Below are positions 24,181-36,109 of a stretch of DNA of 64,000 bases, piece by piece; the stretch's first letter is position 1; the number at the start of each line of letters is the position of its first letter. Location: NCBI RefSeq assembly GCF_030936135.1, contig NC_082637.1, positions 11,235,001-11,299,000 of the forward strand, in the 5' to 3' direction. The position numbers and the translations under genes were made by a program. Source of the DNA: Gavia stellata. Taxonomy: Eukaryota > Chordata > Aves > Gaviiformes > Gaviidae. The notes beneath the pieces are model-generated. The model was not told the origin of the DNA. It did not search any database and worked only from the letters and a program-made list of their open reading frames with translations.

Positions 24181-24644
24181 GCGTTTGAAGCTACCTGCCG
24201 TGTTCAGGACAGGGTTGATGCGGGGTGCCACACGCCTTTCCCCCTGCACTTGCTGGGTTGCAGCACATCACCTTGTAGCTCTCCTATCTTTCGCCAGGCG
24301 GTTTGTTCTGCAGCCATGGGTAGCTGCCCGCAGGAGAGGAACCAACAGCTGCTCCGGGGTGCCTTTGCAGGGCTGGAGCATCCCTCCCTGGAGCCCCACG
24401 GCTGGTGAACCTGGGTGACTCAGGGGGTCATGGATTTACGCCCAGGAGCTGCAGCCTGCGCTTGGGGCTGGCAGGGAGCTCCTGTGCTCTCAGCTCCTGC
24501 CTGCCTCCAGCCTGATGTAGAGCCTGACAATATGGGTGTAAATAAACAGGCCTGCCCGTTAGTGAGAGGTGGGCAAGGGGGGTATTCCAGGGAGAAATGA
24601 TTCAGCTGACTGTGCCTGCTGGGGGCAGGCGGGGCTGGCTGATA

Positions 24645-24950
24645 GGAACAGTGTGACGATGCTGATACAGATGGTGTGATGCTGGCCAGGACGGATGCCC
24701 TGAGGTGATGCTGGCTGGCACACGCAGGGTGATGCTAGCTGGGATGGACAGGGTGATGCTGGCTGGAATGCGCAGGACTATGTTGGCTGGAATGAATGCC
24801 TTAGAGCGATGCTGGCTGTGATGGACAGGGTGATGCTGGCTGGGTTGGCCAGGGTGATGCTGACTGATATGTGCAGAACAACATAGGCTGGGATGGACAC
24901 CTCGGGACAATGCTGGCTGACACAGACAGGGTGATGCTCACTGCGCTGTT
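24645..24950 (+). repeat. 24-bp tandem repeat upstream of IL11RA
   Basis: About ten to twelve imperfect units built on GGTGATGCTGGCTGGGATGG, period mainly 24 bp with some longer 33-39 bp units. It ends about 600 bp upstream of the IL11RA start exon. Read on the minus strand it gives a repetitive Ile-Pro-Ala-Ser-Ile-Thr peptide, which I take as an artefact of the repeat. Confidence 0.85.
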
Positions 24951-25556
24951 GTGGGGAGACCCCAGCCTGTGGCCAGGATTTACCCATGGAGAGCTGGGTG
25001 CACATCCCTGACTCACCATCCCCCTTACTTCTCACCCCAGCCCCACTCTCGGCATGGTCTGAGCTCTCGCAGACCCACTCTCCCTAGCTGTGTGAGCCTG
25101 TTCAGATCTAACGGCTGTCTCCTGCCATGTAAATACAGGCCAGAATTTCTCCTCCATCCCTTCCCACTCCAGCTGCATCAGCATAGGTCTCTGGACCACC
25201 CTGGGGCTGGGAGCCAGCCAGGGCTCCCGGCATTGGACTGCAATGCCAAAGAGCCCTTAATCCCGCCAACCCATGCAGCCCCAAGCTCCTAGTCAGTGTT
25301 TGCCCTTTGCGTCCCCCCTCCAGGCTTGGGGACTCCTTGACAGCCAGGGACCAGCTGTGACAGTGTCAAAGACCCTGCCAGCTGTCCCAGCTGGGGTCCC
25401 GGTAGTACGGTCCCAGTGCTGTCCCTGGCAGGATGGGGGAGACAAGAGGGAGATGCAGGGTCCGTGGTCCTGCAGGGATGCTCTGGGCTGTGGACCCTGC
25501 TGGATGCCCCATGACAAGGGATAACACCCTCTCCCTCCCCGCTCTGCCTCCTCCAG

Positions 25557-28500
25557 ATGCGCAGTCCCATCCCAGGCCTGGGCAGGGTGATGGTGTTCCT
25601 CGTGGCAGCCCTGGCATCAGCCTCCCTCGCCGTCCCCGAGGGCTGGGGAGAGGAAGGTGAGCCTCCCCAAGCCCCCGACACAGCCCCCTACGTCCCAGGC
25701 ATGGGGACCCTGGGGGCACCCCATTCTTCTCAGGCAAGCACAGACCTACCAGAGTCAGGGCGTACGTGAAACGTAGCCCCACGGCGATGGTGTCTTTCTG
25801 GCCAGCGCACCCCTGCAGCTGCCCATTGCCTAGCCACAACTGGGACCAGTCTTTCCCAGTCCCCTGTGGTAGTACCTGCATGAAGTAAGACCCCACAGCC
25901 AGCGCCCAGCTCCCCAGGGGGTTACAGCTCCAGGCTGCCCACCTCGACCGCCAGCCCTGGCACAGGGTGGCACGGGGTGCTAACGCCCATCTGGGGATGT
26001 GTGTGTCCCTCCAGGTGTGCAGTACGGACAGGTGGGGACAGACGTGACCCTGTCATGCGTCGGTGCCCGTGCAGGGTAGGTGTTTTGCGTGCACACCGGT
26101 GGGTTTATCTGATGGGATGGTTTACAGGGTGAGCCTGGGGTGACCCCACTGTCCCCATCCTCCAACGCTGCCTGCCCGGTCTCTCCTCCCCAGCTCACCG
26201 GTGCAATGGAGACGGGTGGGTGCCGCAGTGCTGCCGGAGGGCTCAGCCATCCGTCAGGGAGCCTTGGTGCTGCCGCATGCCAGCTTGGCCACCGCAGGAA
26301 CCTACAGCTGCCACGGCGAGGACGGTGGCCTCCTGCATGCCGTGTCCCTGCGGCTGGGGCGTGAGTAGTGTGTCCACAGGCTGGGATATGGGGGGTGTGT
26401 GGCCACACCGGCATGGGCCAGTGGTGCCGCAACCCTGGCAGGGGCTTACCAAGAGAGGACTTTGCAGTGCCTGTGTGCTGACCATCGCTTCCCCCTGGAC
26501 CCCAGACCTGCCGGGGGTCCCCTTTGTGTCCTGCAGAGCATCTGACTATGAGAATTTCTCCTGCTCCTGGACCTCCAGTGTGGAGACCTTCCTCCCTACC
26601 AGATACATCACAACCTACAGGTGATGCATCCCTACAGGGCATGGGCTGGGGGGTTTAGGCATTGAGGCCTGGGTCCCAGACAACGATAACCACCAAATCC
26701 TGCTGGCCATCTGACCCACGCCCTGGGTTCACCTCCTGCCCCAAGGACCATGCTGCACCCTGGAGCAGGTCATGCTTTAGGGTGAGCAGAGCACCGAGCA
26801 TTTGCTTGCTCCAAGGGGGGCCCCCCAGCAGCATTGGGGTCTGGCACAGGGAGGGTCCCTCCCTGCCGACAGCTCTGCCAGCAGTAGAGGGGCTATAAAA
26901 GAGAAGTAGCTCATCTGCAAGCCGATGAGCGCTTTGGCATGCTTCAGGATGAAAGGAGCCCCAACAGCATCACTGCTTCTAATTATCCCAGCAGGCCAAA
27001 TTAGCGGGCTGCTTTGAAGTCAGCCAGAGCCCATAAAGCACAGCCCTGCTGAAAGCTGCAGGAGCAGGGGTGCTGGGGGCTCGGCAGGGAGGGAGACCCG
27101 TGGAGCAGCGGGGGCTTGGCGGGGAGGGGGGCGTGGGAAGCAAGGGGATTTGGGGGCCATAGGGTGAGGGTGAAGACAGCTGCTGGGGAGCTGCTTTTAT
27201 CAGCATCCCTGCACCTTTGCTGCTGCTGTGTGATGAAACCCTGGGTGGGTGACGGGGCTGCTCCGAGAAGGACCCTCCTGGGCATGCTGCCATCTTATTC
27301 TTCTGGGACCCCTGGTTCCTGCTGCCAGGCTGCTCGCTGGCAGGGCTGGGCACGGCATTAGCTGCATCCCCCATGCCATCTGTATCAGTGCAGGAGTGGG
27401 GTGCAGCAAAGCAGCCCCCCAGGACTGGCGCAGAGACCCCTGTCCCTCCTCTGGGTGACAGTGGGGTTGGTTTCATGCCGTCCCCTCATCCTCACTGTCT
27501 GCTTTTCCGTCTCTCCATGGCAGGAAGAAATTGCTGACAGGCGAAGAGAAGCGGAGGTAGGACTGGCTCCCACCCCAGTCCCGTGCCCTGGTGACTGGTC
27601 CCTGTCCCAAAGGCCCTGCCACTGTCCTCAGTGGGGTCCCTGAGGCAAGGGCTGGTTGTCCCCACGGGGGAACTGGCTACCCAAACCTGCAGGCCTGGGA
27701 GAAGAGTTTGCCCCAGGGAGGGACCTTCCCAGGAGGGACTGTGGGGCTGGGATGGCAGTCACTTCAGTCACGCTCGGAGGGACATGCCGGGCTCTGGAGG
27801 GGTGAGGGCAGCTGCCCAGACCCTGCCGGAGCTGTAACGGGGGCTGCCTGCTCCCCTGGGCTCTCAGCACGGGGGTCTCTCCACATGGCACCACCTTGGT
27901 AGCATTGGGAAATTACGCATGGTGGGCGGGGGGGGACATGTCACCACGCTGCCTCCCCGTCCGCAGGAACAAGAGCCGGCATGTGGGGCCATGCCTTCAG
28001 GATCCGTCCCGCCCTGGCACCTGCACCATCCATGGGTCAGAGTTCTGGAGCTCCTACCGCCTGAACATCACCGAGGTGAACCCGCTGGGCTCTAGCTTCC
28101 GCCTCCTCGACGTCACCATGCAGGCCATCAGTGAGTCCCCATCTGTCCCCGTGTCTGTCCATCCCCCGGGCATCTATCCCGCGGTGGCAGCAGGGAGCCC
28201 AGCACCCCTCTGCAGGGCAGTGCAATGTGACCGGGGCTCCCTGTCCTCTCCCACGCAGTTAAGCCGGACCCTCCAGAGGGTTTGGTGGTGGAGCCCATCC
28301 CCCTGGCCCCGCGGCGGCTACACGTGAGCTGGAAGTACCCCTCCTCCTGGCCCAAGGAGCCCCACTTCCAGCTCAGATTTCGGCTCCAGTACCGGCCCGT
28401 CATCCACCGCTCCTGGTCTGTGGTAAGCGGTGGACGAGGGAAGGCAAAGCCGGCGTGGGAGCAGGGTGGGCATGGGGCCAGGGAGGGCAGTGAGGGGTGC

Positions 28501-30382
28501 AGCCTCCTGCCCCACAGCTCCCCTCTGCCTGGGGCAGGTGGAGACGGTGAACCTCTCCGAGGTGATCACGGACGCCTTTGCCGGGCTGGAGCACGTGGTC
28601 CAAGTCAGCGCCAAGGATTTCCTGGATGCGGGGAACTGGAGCGAGTGGAGTGCCGAGGCCCGGGCGACGCCGGTCATAGGTGCGAGGGGGACGGGCTAAA
28701 GCCCCCAGCATCCCTACCAGTTGTGCCATCCCTCCGCAAAGCCCCTCCAGCACCCTGGGCTGCCCCTCTCCAGCCCCTTTCCCGTGGCACCAATTCCCCC
28801 AAATTATCACCCAGAGCAAGCCCAAGCTCCTGGGGTCCCTTAAAGTAGACCCAAAAGGCTGGTCCCGTGCACCATCCAAAAACTGGCCCCACAGTGGGAT
28901 GCAGAGCTGCAAGGGGGCAAAGCATCTCCCAGCCCCATGGTAGGCTGCAGCTGTGCTGCTGCCGTTTGGGGATTGCCCCCCCACAGCTTCAGGGGACCCC
29001 TGGGGCACAGGGGCACCCTTCTTTGCTCCACTCTGTGGGTCCCTGGGCTGCTTCCCATGATTTTGGGTGAGCGATTCCTATCCCCTCTGTCCTTCCAGAC
29101 CCTGCCACCGCAGTGAGTGAAGAAACCACTACAGACGCCAGCCTGGAGAGCCTGGCCGAGGAGCCCTCCCAGGCTCCCAACCCTGAGCCCGTCAGTGAGT
29201 AGAGCTGGAGGTGGCAGGCAGGAGTGGGGACTGCCCACAGACAGCTGCCTGCCTGGGCACACGCATGGCTGAGAGTTATGGGAAGGGTTTCTTGTCCCAT
29301 GCCCATGTGTGTCTGAGGTGCTGGGGTGCCCAGGAGCCTGCAATAGGGTCCCCCGGGCGCCAAGGGCTGTGGCATCCCTCGGCCGTGACAGTGTCTCTGT
29401 CCCAGACCACAGCGACCCCCTGGAGAAGACGGCCATCCTGGTGTCCCTTGGGATCTTTGCCTTCTTTGTACTGGCTGCTGTTCTCGTCATCACCATCCTC
29501 ATCTGGTAGGTTGGGTTTTGAGAGGGAGGGGTTTGCATGATTGCTGTCCCCATCCCACTCTGGCCCCCCAACCCCCAGCATGGGGTGCCCCGTGTCCCCC
29601 CAGCCCTGCTCTGGGGTCTCTGCCCAAACAGACTTGATGGCAGCCCCATAAGGTGATTCATGCTCCCCTTGCCCTCCTGCCACATCAGTTCCTCTTCCCA
29701 GCACACACCCCTGGCTGTGGCACTGCCCAGTCTGCCAGGGGTCTTTCTGATGAGCCCACATCCATGGGACCTTTCTCTGTATCCCCCAAAGACGCTGCTG
29801 CTACTAACATACCCCCAAAGCCTGCTGCCTTCCTGGGGACTCTCCTGCTCCACGGTCAGCGCAGATACCCCTCCATCTGCCTTTGTCCCCTGGGAGTCTT
29901 GCCCCTGGACTCTGGTGGCTGGTCCTGTCCCCAGGTCCCCTCTCATCCTGCCACTGCTGGGCTCTCCCTGCCATGCCGTGGCTCTGCTGTCCGTCCCTGT
30001 CCACCACCCAGCCTTGCCCAATCTCATGACCAGCTCCTGCTGTAGCCCTGGAGCTGGCCCGCTGGAGCAGCTGGGCACAGCTGGATGGGGATGCAGAGTG
30101 GGATTGCCAGGGATGTGGGCAGTCTCAGTGCCCAGGGGGGCTGCTTGGGGTCCTCAGCCACCGCTGCTCTGTCCCCAGGCTCCGGGTGAGGAAACATGGC
30201 AAGGATGAGACCAAACCCCACAACTTCTTGGTTGCTGCCACCCACTTGAAGGCACTGCCGAGTGAGTAAGGGTGCAGGGGGGGGTGATGGGGGGATGCAG
30301 GGGAGGGGCTGTGGGGAAGGGGCAGGTCAGTGCCCCGTGTGACCCCCTGCCCTCTCTCTCAGCAGAGGCTCAGATCCTGTAG
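25557..30382 (+). CDS. IL11RA: Interleukin-11 receptor subunit alpha, 12 coding exons
   Basis: Ligand-binding receptor for IL-11; it signals by recruiting gp130 (family knowledge). Exons: 25557-25656, 26015-26075, 26194-26360, 26506-26620, 27524-27556, 27967-28130, 28259-28422, 28538-28679, 29099-29194, 29406-29505, 30179-30261, 30363-30382; all introns GT-AG and the frame is kept, giving 414 aa (human 422). The start ATG opens its exon directly after an acceptor. Order: signal peptide 1-25; Ig domain with C48 and C93; cytokine-receptor domain with four cysteines C119, C129, C168, C178; fibronectin domain with WSEWS at 302-306; stalk; transmembrane segment about 356-380; short tail of about 33 residues. 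The segments GVQYGQ, DYENFSC, TEVNPLG and KPDPP distinguish it from CNTFR, which is GPI-anchored. N-glycosylation sequons: N126, N192, N273, N301, N348. The last acceptor is a NAGNAG. Confidence 0.96.
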
Positions 30383-30890
30383 TGAGCCCTGGCCGATCCC
30401 CGCTCCCTGCACCTGCTTGCCCACGCATGGGACTTGATGCCACTGCTGACCCCCAAGGACACCATGCCTCCCGGGTCACCCCATGGCCGTGGACATTGCC
30501 GGAGCCCCCAGCACCCTGGGGGTGCAGGATGGACACTAAGGAGAGAGGCTGTGCTCCCAGGAGCTTTGCGCTGCCCGTGCCTACCAGGAGCCAGCTGGAG
30601 GCACCTTGGACTCAAGGCGATGGGCCAGCCCCACCGCCGGGTGCTGCTGAAAACATGGGGATGATATGCTGAGCCAGCCCCACTTCACTGCCTAGTGTTG
30701 AGGGGGACCACGGGTGCAGGCTCCCAGGGGTGCCGGGCATCAATAAGCATGGGGTGCTGAGCCCTGCCCGTCACCCCCCACCAGCCACCAGCAGGCAGAA
30801 GGGATAACACCCCATCCCTCTGCCCCTTGCCCTTGTGCTGTGGCTGGACGCCAATATGTGATGCCAATAAAGGGGATAGCTTTGGCACTG
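30383..30890 (+). other. IL11RA: IL11RA 3' UTR
   Basis: Non-coding sequence between the stop codon (30380-30382) and the first canonical AATAAA. A weaker AATAAG lies at about 30740. The cleavage point is inferred at 15-25 nt beyond the signal. Confidence 0.7.
30866..30871 (+). terminator. IL11RA: IL11RA polyadenylation signal AATAAA
   Basis: Canonical AATAAA, 484 nt after the stop codon, followed by GT-containing sequence at about 30912-30920. It is the first canonical signal downstream of the reading frame. Confidence 0.75.
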
Positions 30891-30894
30891 CCCA

Positions 30895-33760
30895 GGCAAG
30901 ACCTCCTTGCAGATGGTGCTGGGCCAGGGGAGAGGTGAGAGGCACCGGGTGAGGTGCCAGCTTGGGGACAGTCCTTGCAGGAGGTGCACAGGCAGCAGGG
31001 CTGGTCCCCAAACAGGTCAGCCCCCTTGTCAGGAGCCTGGAGGGGCTGAGAGAGACCCCCACCCAGGCCAGCCCTTGCTGAGTGCCAGAATAGGATGCAG
31101 GCAGCTGCCTGGGACAGCTCGCCTGCCCTCGCCAGCCTGGCAGCAGGGGCAGGACCCTCTACACAGCCCCTCTCACTCAGCATGTGGCCCCCTCCCCACG
31201 CCTCGACCCAGCCCCCGTAATGGCTTCCATGTGTTGGCACCTCCCGACACCAGTGCTCAGCGCCAGCAGCTCGATGAGATCCAGATGGGGCCGGGTGGAA
31301 ATTCAGGCAGCGGCGGCACGGGGAGCACGGGGAGCAGAGCCAGCGCGGGGTGGGTCCCTGCGCCTGCCCCACCGGGGAGATGTGTCACTCCCGGCTGGGC
31401 CCCGGGGCTGCCCTTGAACCTGGGGTGCAGAGGGAGCCTGGAGGAGGGGGACCTCCTGAAAGGGTCCTCATGGGGACGGGGTTGGAGGGGACAGGGGCAG
31501 GGCTGTGCTTTTTGCAATGGCTTGTGTGCCCACGGACCCCTCTGCCCTCGCTGGGTGCCCCTGCACTCCCACCCTGGGTGCGGGGACATGGGGGCTGCCT
31601 GTGCCAGTGCTTGTATTAGCAGCGTCACAGCCCCTCGCTGCCCCTGGTGAGCACATTCACCCTGGATGGGGGAGATGGCATCAGCCCTCCATCTGCGGTG
31701 TGCTACTGAAGTGGCACCATCCTTGGTCAGAAGCAGGGCTCTCCTTGGAGCAAGTAATGCAGGTCACCAAGCTGGGGAGGTATAAGGGGCCAGATCCTGC
31801 CTGGGCTTCTGGACCCAACAGCCACATCCCCTCTCCCAGCTGAACCACAGAACTTGCCAGCTCCAGCTGTGTCACGCTGCCATCACCTGCTGGAGTCTGG
31901 TCCCCAGCATCCAACCCAGCCAGAACCCTTTCTGATGTATCACGGTCACCCTTGTCTCCCCTCGGTCCCCAGCATGGCATGGGCAGCCCTTTCCGCTCAG
32001 AAACCTGCTCTTAATCACCATCAGATCCCACCCCCCCACCACCACTATGGAAGGGATTGAGGCTGAAGTTGTCCATAGGATGCTGTTGAACATGGGTGAT
32101 GTCCACCCCATAGCTGTGGCTCCAGCATTTGCAAACTGAGCTTAGTGTTTTCCTGGCACCTGGTGCTGGTTTAGAGGCTGACGCCTGCTCAAGACACAGG
32201 AGCACAACGGCCAGAAAATGGGAGAGAGTGTGAGCCAGCAGCTCTGGCCCCTGTATCCTGCCTGCTTATAAACTCCAGAAAGTCCAGGCGTGCTCCAAAT
32301 AGGAGCGGGTTGCTGCTGGCCAAGGGGAGCAGAGACCACCAGAGCCTCGCAGATTCACAAGGGAATGTGTGCCTGCATTGTGCAGGCAAGCTCAGGTGGG
32401 TAGATGAGAAAGGACAGGCAGAGGGGGCCCATAGCTGTGCTGTCCCCATGTGCTAAGCCCTGTGTCCCCTTCGTTAGCTGGGGCTTGCCTAGCCGGGCAG
32501 TGGGGACACCCAGTTCTGGTGGCCAGGGCAGCTTGAGGGCAGGAGATGCATATCTGGTCCTCATCACCTCATCCTGCTGCCCTTGGCCTTGGAGAGTAAC
32601 CTCTTTCGTCTCTGATGGAAGCTTTAGAGATGGGACCTGCCACCCATTTGGCAACTGGAGCGCTGGGTGCTGTGCACCCAGCTGCCCAGGGGGAGGATGC
32701 CCTGGCGCTGGACATGGGAGAACAGAGCTTTCCACTGGACCAGTGAAGATGCAAGGGGAGGACTGGGAGGGCTGGGGTGAACAGCAATCTGGGATAAAGG
32801 AGAGGGCTCGAGATGCCAAAGTCAACTTTGCCTTCAAGCTGTGGAGAAGAAAAACAGGAAGGGACCATGGGAGCAGTCCCAGAGCCGGCACCTCCCTGTC
32901 CCACCGCGGGGCCAGGGCACTTCCTCCAGGGCTCAGGCTCTTTGGTGGCTCACGCAGCCGCTGAGCGAGCAGGAGACTTCCTGCTGCAGGCTGGACCCCT
33001 GCCTGGACGCACCCTGCCTGGAATAGGCAGAGGCACTTCCAAACTTGCCTTGCTGCTGTATCCCACCCTCCCCTGGGTGGATGCTGTGCCAGGATTGCTG
33101 GGGGAGCTGGTACAAGCCAGGCCTGGGGATGCTGAGGCTGTGCCAGGTCAAAGCAGCCTGTGGGCTGCATCCATGAGGAGCAGGGATGGGTCCAGCTCCC
33201 TGGCATGGGAGAGGGACCAGCCCAAGCCCAGGAGGAGAAAAGTGCAGGAGAACATAGCCTGGGTCCTGCTGCGGGTGCAAAATTTCCAGCAGGCAATGCT
33301 ACACGCCAGGGAAGGTCCCCAGCACTGAGGTGCAGAAGGTTCCATGTCCGTGTCTCCAGCGCAGGGTGGAGACCAGCGCAGACCCCATCCAGAGCATCTC
33401 TCAGGCAGGGGCTGGGGTGCACTAGCCGCCCAGCTGTGTGCAGGGCTCGTTTGGGAAAGCAATAGCCTGTGCAAAAGCCTTGGTGGCAGGGCGCTGGTTG
33501 TGGACGTTTGTGCAGCAGTGCCTGTGCTGCTTGACTGCCACCAGCCCTGCCAAATATCTGGGCTGGCCCTCAGGCCCAGCCTCCTCCTCTCCCTGCCTCG
33601 CTGCCAGGATCAGCCGGCATTTTGCAGGGGAGGAGGCGGGTTGCACAGGACTGTGAAGCAAAACAGTCTCTGCTTACCTCGTGGCTGCTCCTGCTTCCTT
33701 CTCCACCACGTCCTGAGCCAAGGAAAGTAAAAGCAGCTCCGGCAGATAGTGGAAGCCATA
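30895..33760. other. Intergenic stretch 3' of IL11RA
   Basis: Mammals have CCL27 here on the opposite strand. I searched the minus strand for its tandem cysteine and GDCHL-like exon patterns and saw none. No other gene is recognised. Confidence 0.45.
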
Positions 33761-33767
33761 GGGGCAT

Positions 33768-33960
33768 GAAATATATATATGTCGTGAGGCGAGGGAGAAA
33801 GGGAAGGGTACGTATATGGTCAGTGATTCAGCAGGGAGGGAAGGATGCATGGACTGAGGGAAGGAGCCATGCAGATGTATAGACGGAGGCATAGATTGGT
33901 TGGAGGGAAGAAGGGATGGATATATGGATAGATGCATGGATGAATGGATGGATGGATAGG
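33768..33960 (+). repeat. (AT)n and degenerate TGGA simple repeats
   Basis: A short AT dinucleotide run at about 33770-33780 is followed at about 33895-33958 by degenerate TGGA/TAGA tetranucleotide repeats, with the clearest run (ATGGATGGATGGAT) near 33942. Confidence 0.8.
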
Positions 33961-34969
33961 CAATTTAGACACCTCAATACCTTCCTAAGCATCGAAGATG
34001 CTCATTATGCAGGGGCTGACTTGTGAAGATGGCTGTGAGGCCAAGTGTGTAAGGCTGGCAAAGGGAGGCCCATGGGCAGAGCAAGGACGGTGTTTGGGAA
34101 CAAGTCCCAGGTGTGACCCATGCACCCCAGTCCCCATGGAAGTGGCATCACAGCTAACATGAAGAAACAGAGTCCAAATTGTTACCAGTGCATGTCCCGA
34201 GAGTGTCAGGGGAGAGCATGAGGCATCTCCAGAGGGATTGCATCCCCCTCAGGAACCGCTTCCATCTCATGCTGTCCGGGCACTGGGAGTGAAGGAGCAG
34301 CAGGGATCTGGCTCCAGGGACACAACGAATCCAAACACAAATGCTTTAAAACCCCAGTGCTGAGCATTCACCCTGGCCATAGCTTTCATCTCGCCTGCAC
34401 GTGGGACATCTGTGCCTGGGGTCTTGCTAGACAGTCCAAGTGCCCAATCCGCTGGAGACCCCTGAGATCACCCTTACTTCCTCTTCTTCATCTGCTTCCC
34501 TTTCTAGCTGCCATGGGCCTGCAAACTCCTTGCCCATCATCAGCTCTTTCCTGAAAGAGAGAAGGGGAGACATCACCTGCCAGACCAGATATGCTGGCAC
34601 CCAAACAGATGTGGAGAGGGGAGAGGCCTGTGACATCTCTTCTTGCTGTCCCCTTGTAGGCTTCTCCCTGCAGGAACGGGTTGTTTCTTTCTTTGGTTGC
34701 TGGGGCTGGCCCCCTCCCTGCCTTCAGGTTGCTTTTGGTCCTTCATGGCTGGGAAACATGAAGCATGTGGCTGCAGAGGTGCTGGGAGGCTAAAGCCAGC
34801 AGCTTAGCTGTACCCAAGCACTGTTGCTCATGATGCTCTCAGGAAATGGCTGTTCCCTCCTCAAAGCAGCAACTGCTCTTCAGATGAGCTCACCGAGCCC
34901 AGGACTTCTCTGCCAGCTTTTTTGCACTGCAAGCAGTCCTGTTGTCCAAGCAAGAGTTCCCAGTGTTTG

Positions 34970-35078
34970 GTGTGCCTGCACTTAGGGACATGGTTTAGAC
35001 TTGGCAGTGTTAGGTTAACGGTTGGACTCGATGATCTTAAAGGTCTTTTCCAACCTAAATGATTCTATGATTCTCTGA
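34970..35078 (+). mobile_element. CR1 LINE 3'-end fragment
   Basis: It shares CTTAGGGACATGG, TTGGCAGTGTTAGG, TTGGACTCGATGATCTTAAA and the TTCTATGATTCT tail with the 3' end of the longer CR1 at 52510-52620. Only the last 110 bp or so are present, the common 5' truncation of CR1 copies. It is in + orientation. Confidence 0.9.
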
Positions 35079-35856
35079 TGAGTGTGGTGGTACTGGAGGA
35101 CACATGCAGTCATATCGCTTTTCACAGCAGTGCTCGCTGCATATTCCCTGTTCACACATCTCCTCTGCTCTGCAGCATGAGGACCGTATCTCCTCAATGC
35201 TGCCGTGTTACTTGCTCAGAGGAGATGATCTCCTCCCTTCCCCATGGCAGAAACTCCATCTTCTTCTCCTCCAGCTGCCTCCAGAGCTGCAGGGACTGAA
35301 TCAGAGCAGGAGACACTTTGGGAGCTGCCCTGGGGAGGGACAGGGAACCTCCTCTCTTCCCACCAGCTGCATCTTGTGGTCCCTCACATCAGCTGCCACA
35401 TCAGCTGCTTCATCTGCAGGGGCAGACCAAGCAAAAAGAGAGGTTATGGGCAGCATGGCCCAGCCCTACGCAGGAGCTCCTCAAACAGCTGGGGGACTCC
35501 AGTGCTCCCCATATTTCCTGCATGGAGCAGGCGCTGGGCAGACAGAGAGCCCCATACAGCAGGGCCTTTCTCTGCATGCTGAAAACGATGGGCCAGAGTT
35601 AAACGTGACTCTGGGAGTCTCATGTGGCTTTGCAGGGTTACAACACACAGGCGCCTCCCAGCATACAAGCAACCCCAGCCTTTGCTCCACGCTGGGATAT
35701 CCACCAGGCTTGGCAGCAGTTGAGCTCCACATGCATGCTGAGCACTGACATAGTCACCTCTGTGCTGAGCACCTCTGGAGGTGGTAAGGTGCTAGAAGTG
35801 CCAGGTCCATGTCTACACCTGGGATCTCCTGGAGGATACTGACAGATCTCCAGGAA
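35079..35856. other. Intergenic stretch
   Basis: No gene is recognised. Overlapping open frames of 70-210 codons (longest 35104-35748) show no domain, signal peptide or splice logic. Confidence 0.4.
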
Positions 35857-36057
35857 GATCTGTTGACCTGGAAGGCAATGATTCCCCAGGGGAATGCTGA
35901 CCTAGAAAGCACCAATCACCAGGAGGATGCTGACCTGGAAGGCACTGATCCTCAAGAGGATGCTGACCTGGAAGACAGTGATGCCTGCGAGAATGCCAAC
36001 TTGGAAGGCAGCAGTCCCCACCGGGATGCTGACCTGGAAGGCACCGTTTATCCAGGA
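35857..36057 (+). repeat. 33-bp tandem repeat, in phase with an open frame
   Basis: Five units of exactly 33 bp run from 35893 to 36057, preceded by a degenerate 36-bp unit at 35857-35892. Each unit encodes 11 residues of the form DADLEGTDPQE inside a 99-codon open frame that stops at 36108. I cannot identify the peptide. Variation between units includes replacements as well as silent changes, so constraint is not obvious. Confidence 0.85.
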
Positions 36058-36109
36058 CATGGTGCTTTCTCCCCTACTCTAGAGCACTTCTTTCAGCTCC
36101 TCACTTAAG

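Noticed and set aside
24645..24950. CRISPR-like array
   Set aside because: No constant repeat with unique spacers; the units are contiguous, diverged tandem repeats in a vertebrate genome.
25557..30382. CNTFR as an alternative name for the receptor gene
   Set aside because: The protein has a transmembrane segment and cytoplasmic tail, whereas CNTFR is GPI-anchored; local motifs match IL11RA.
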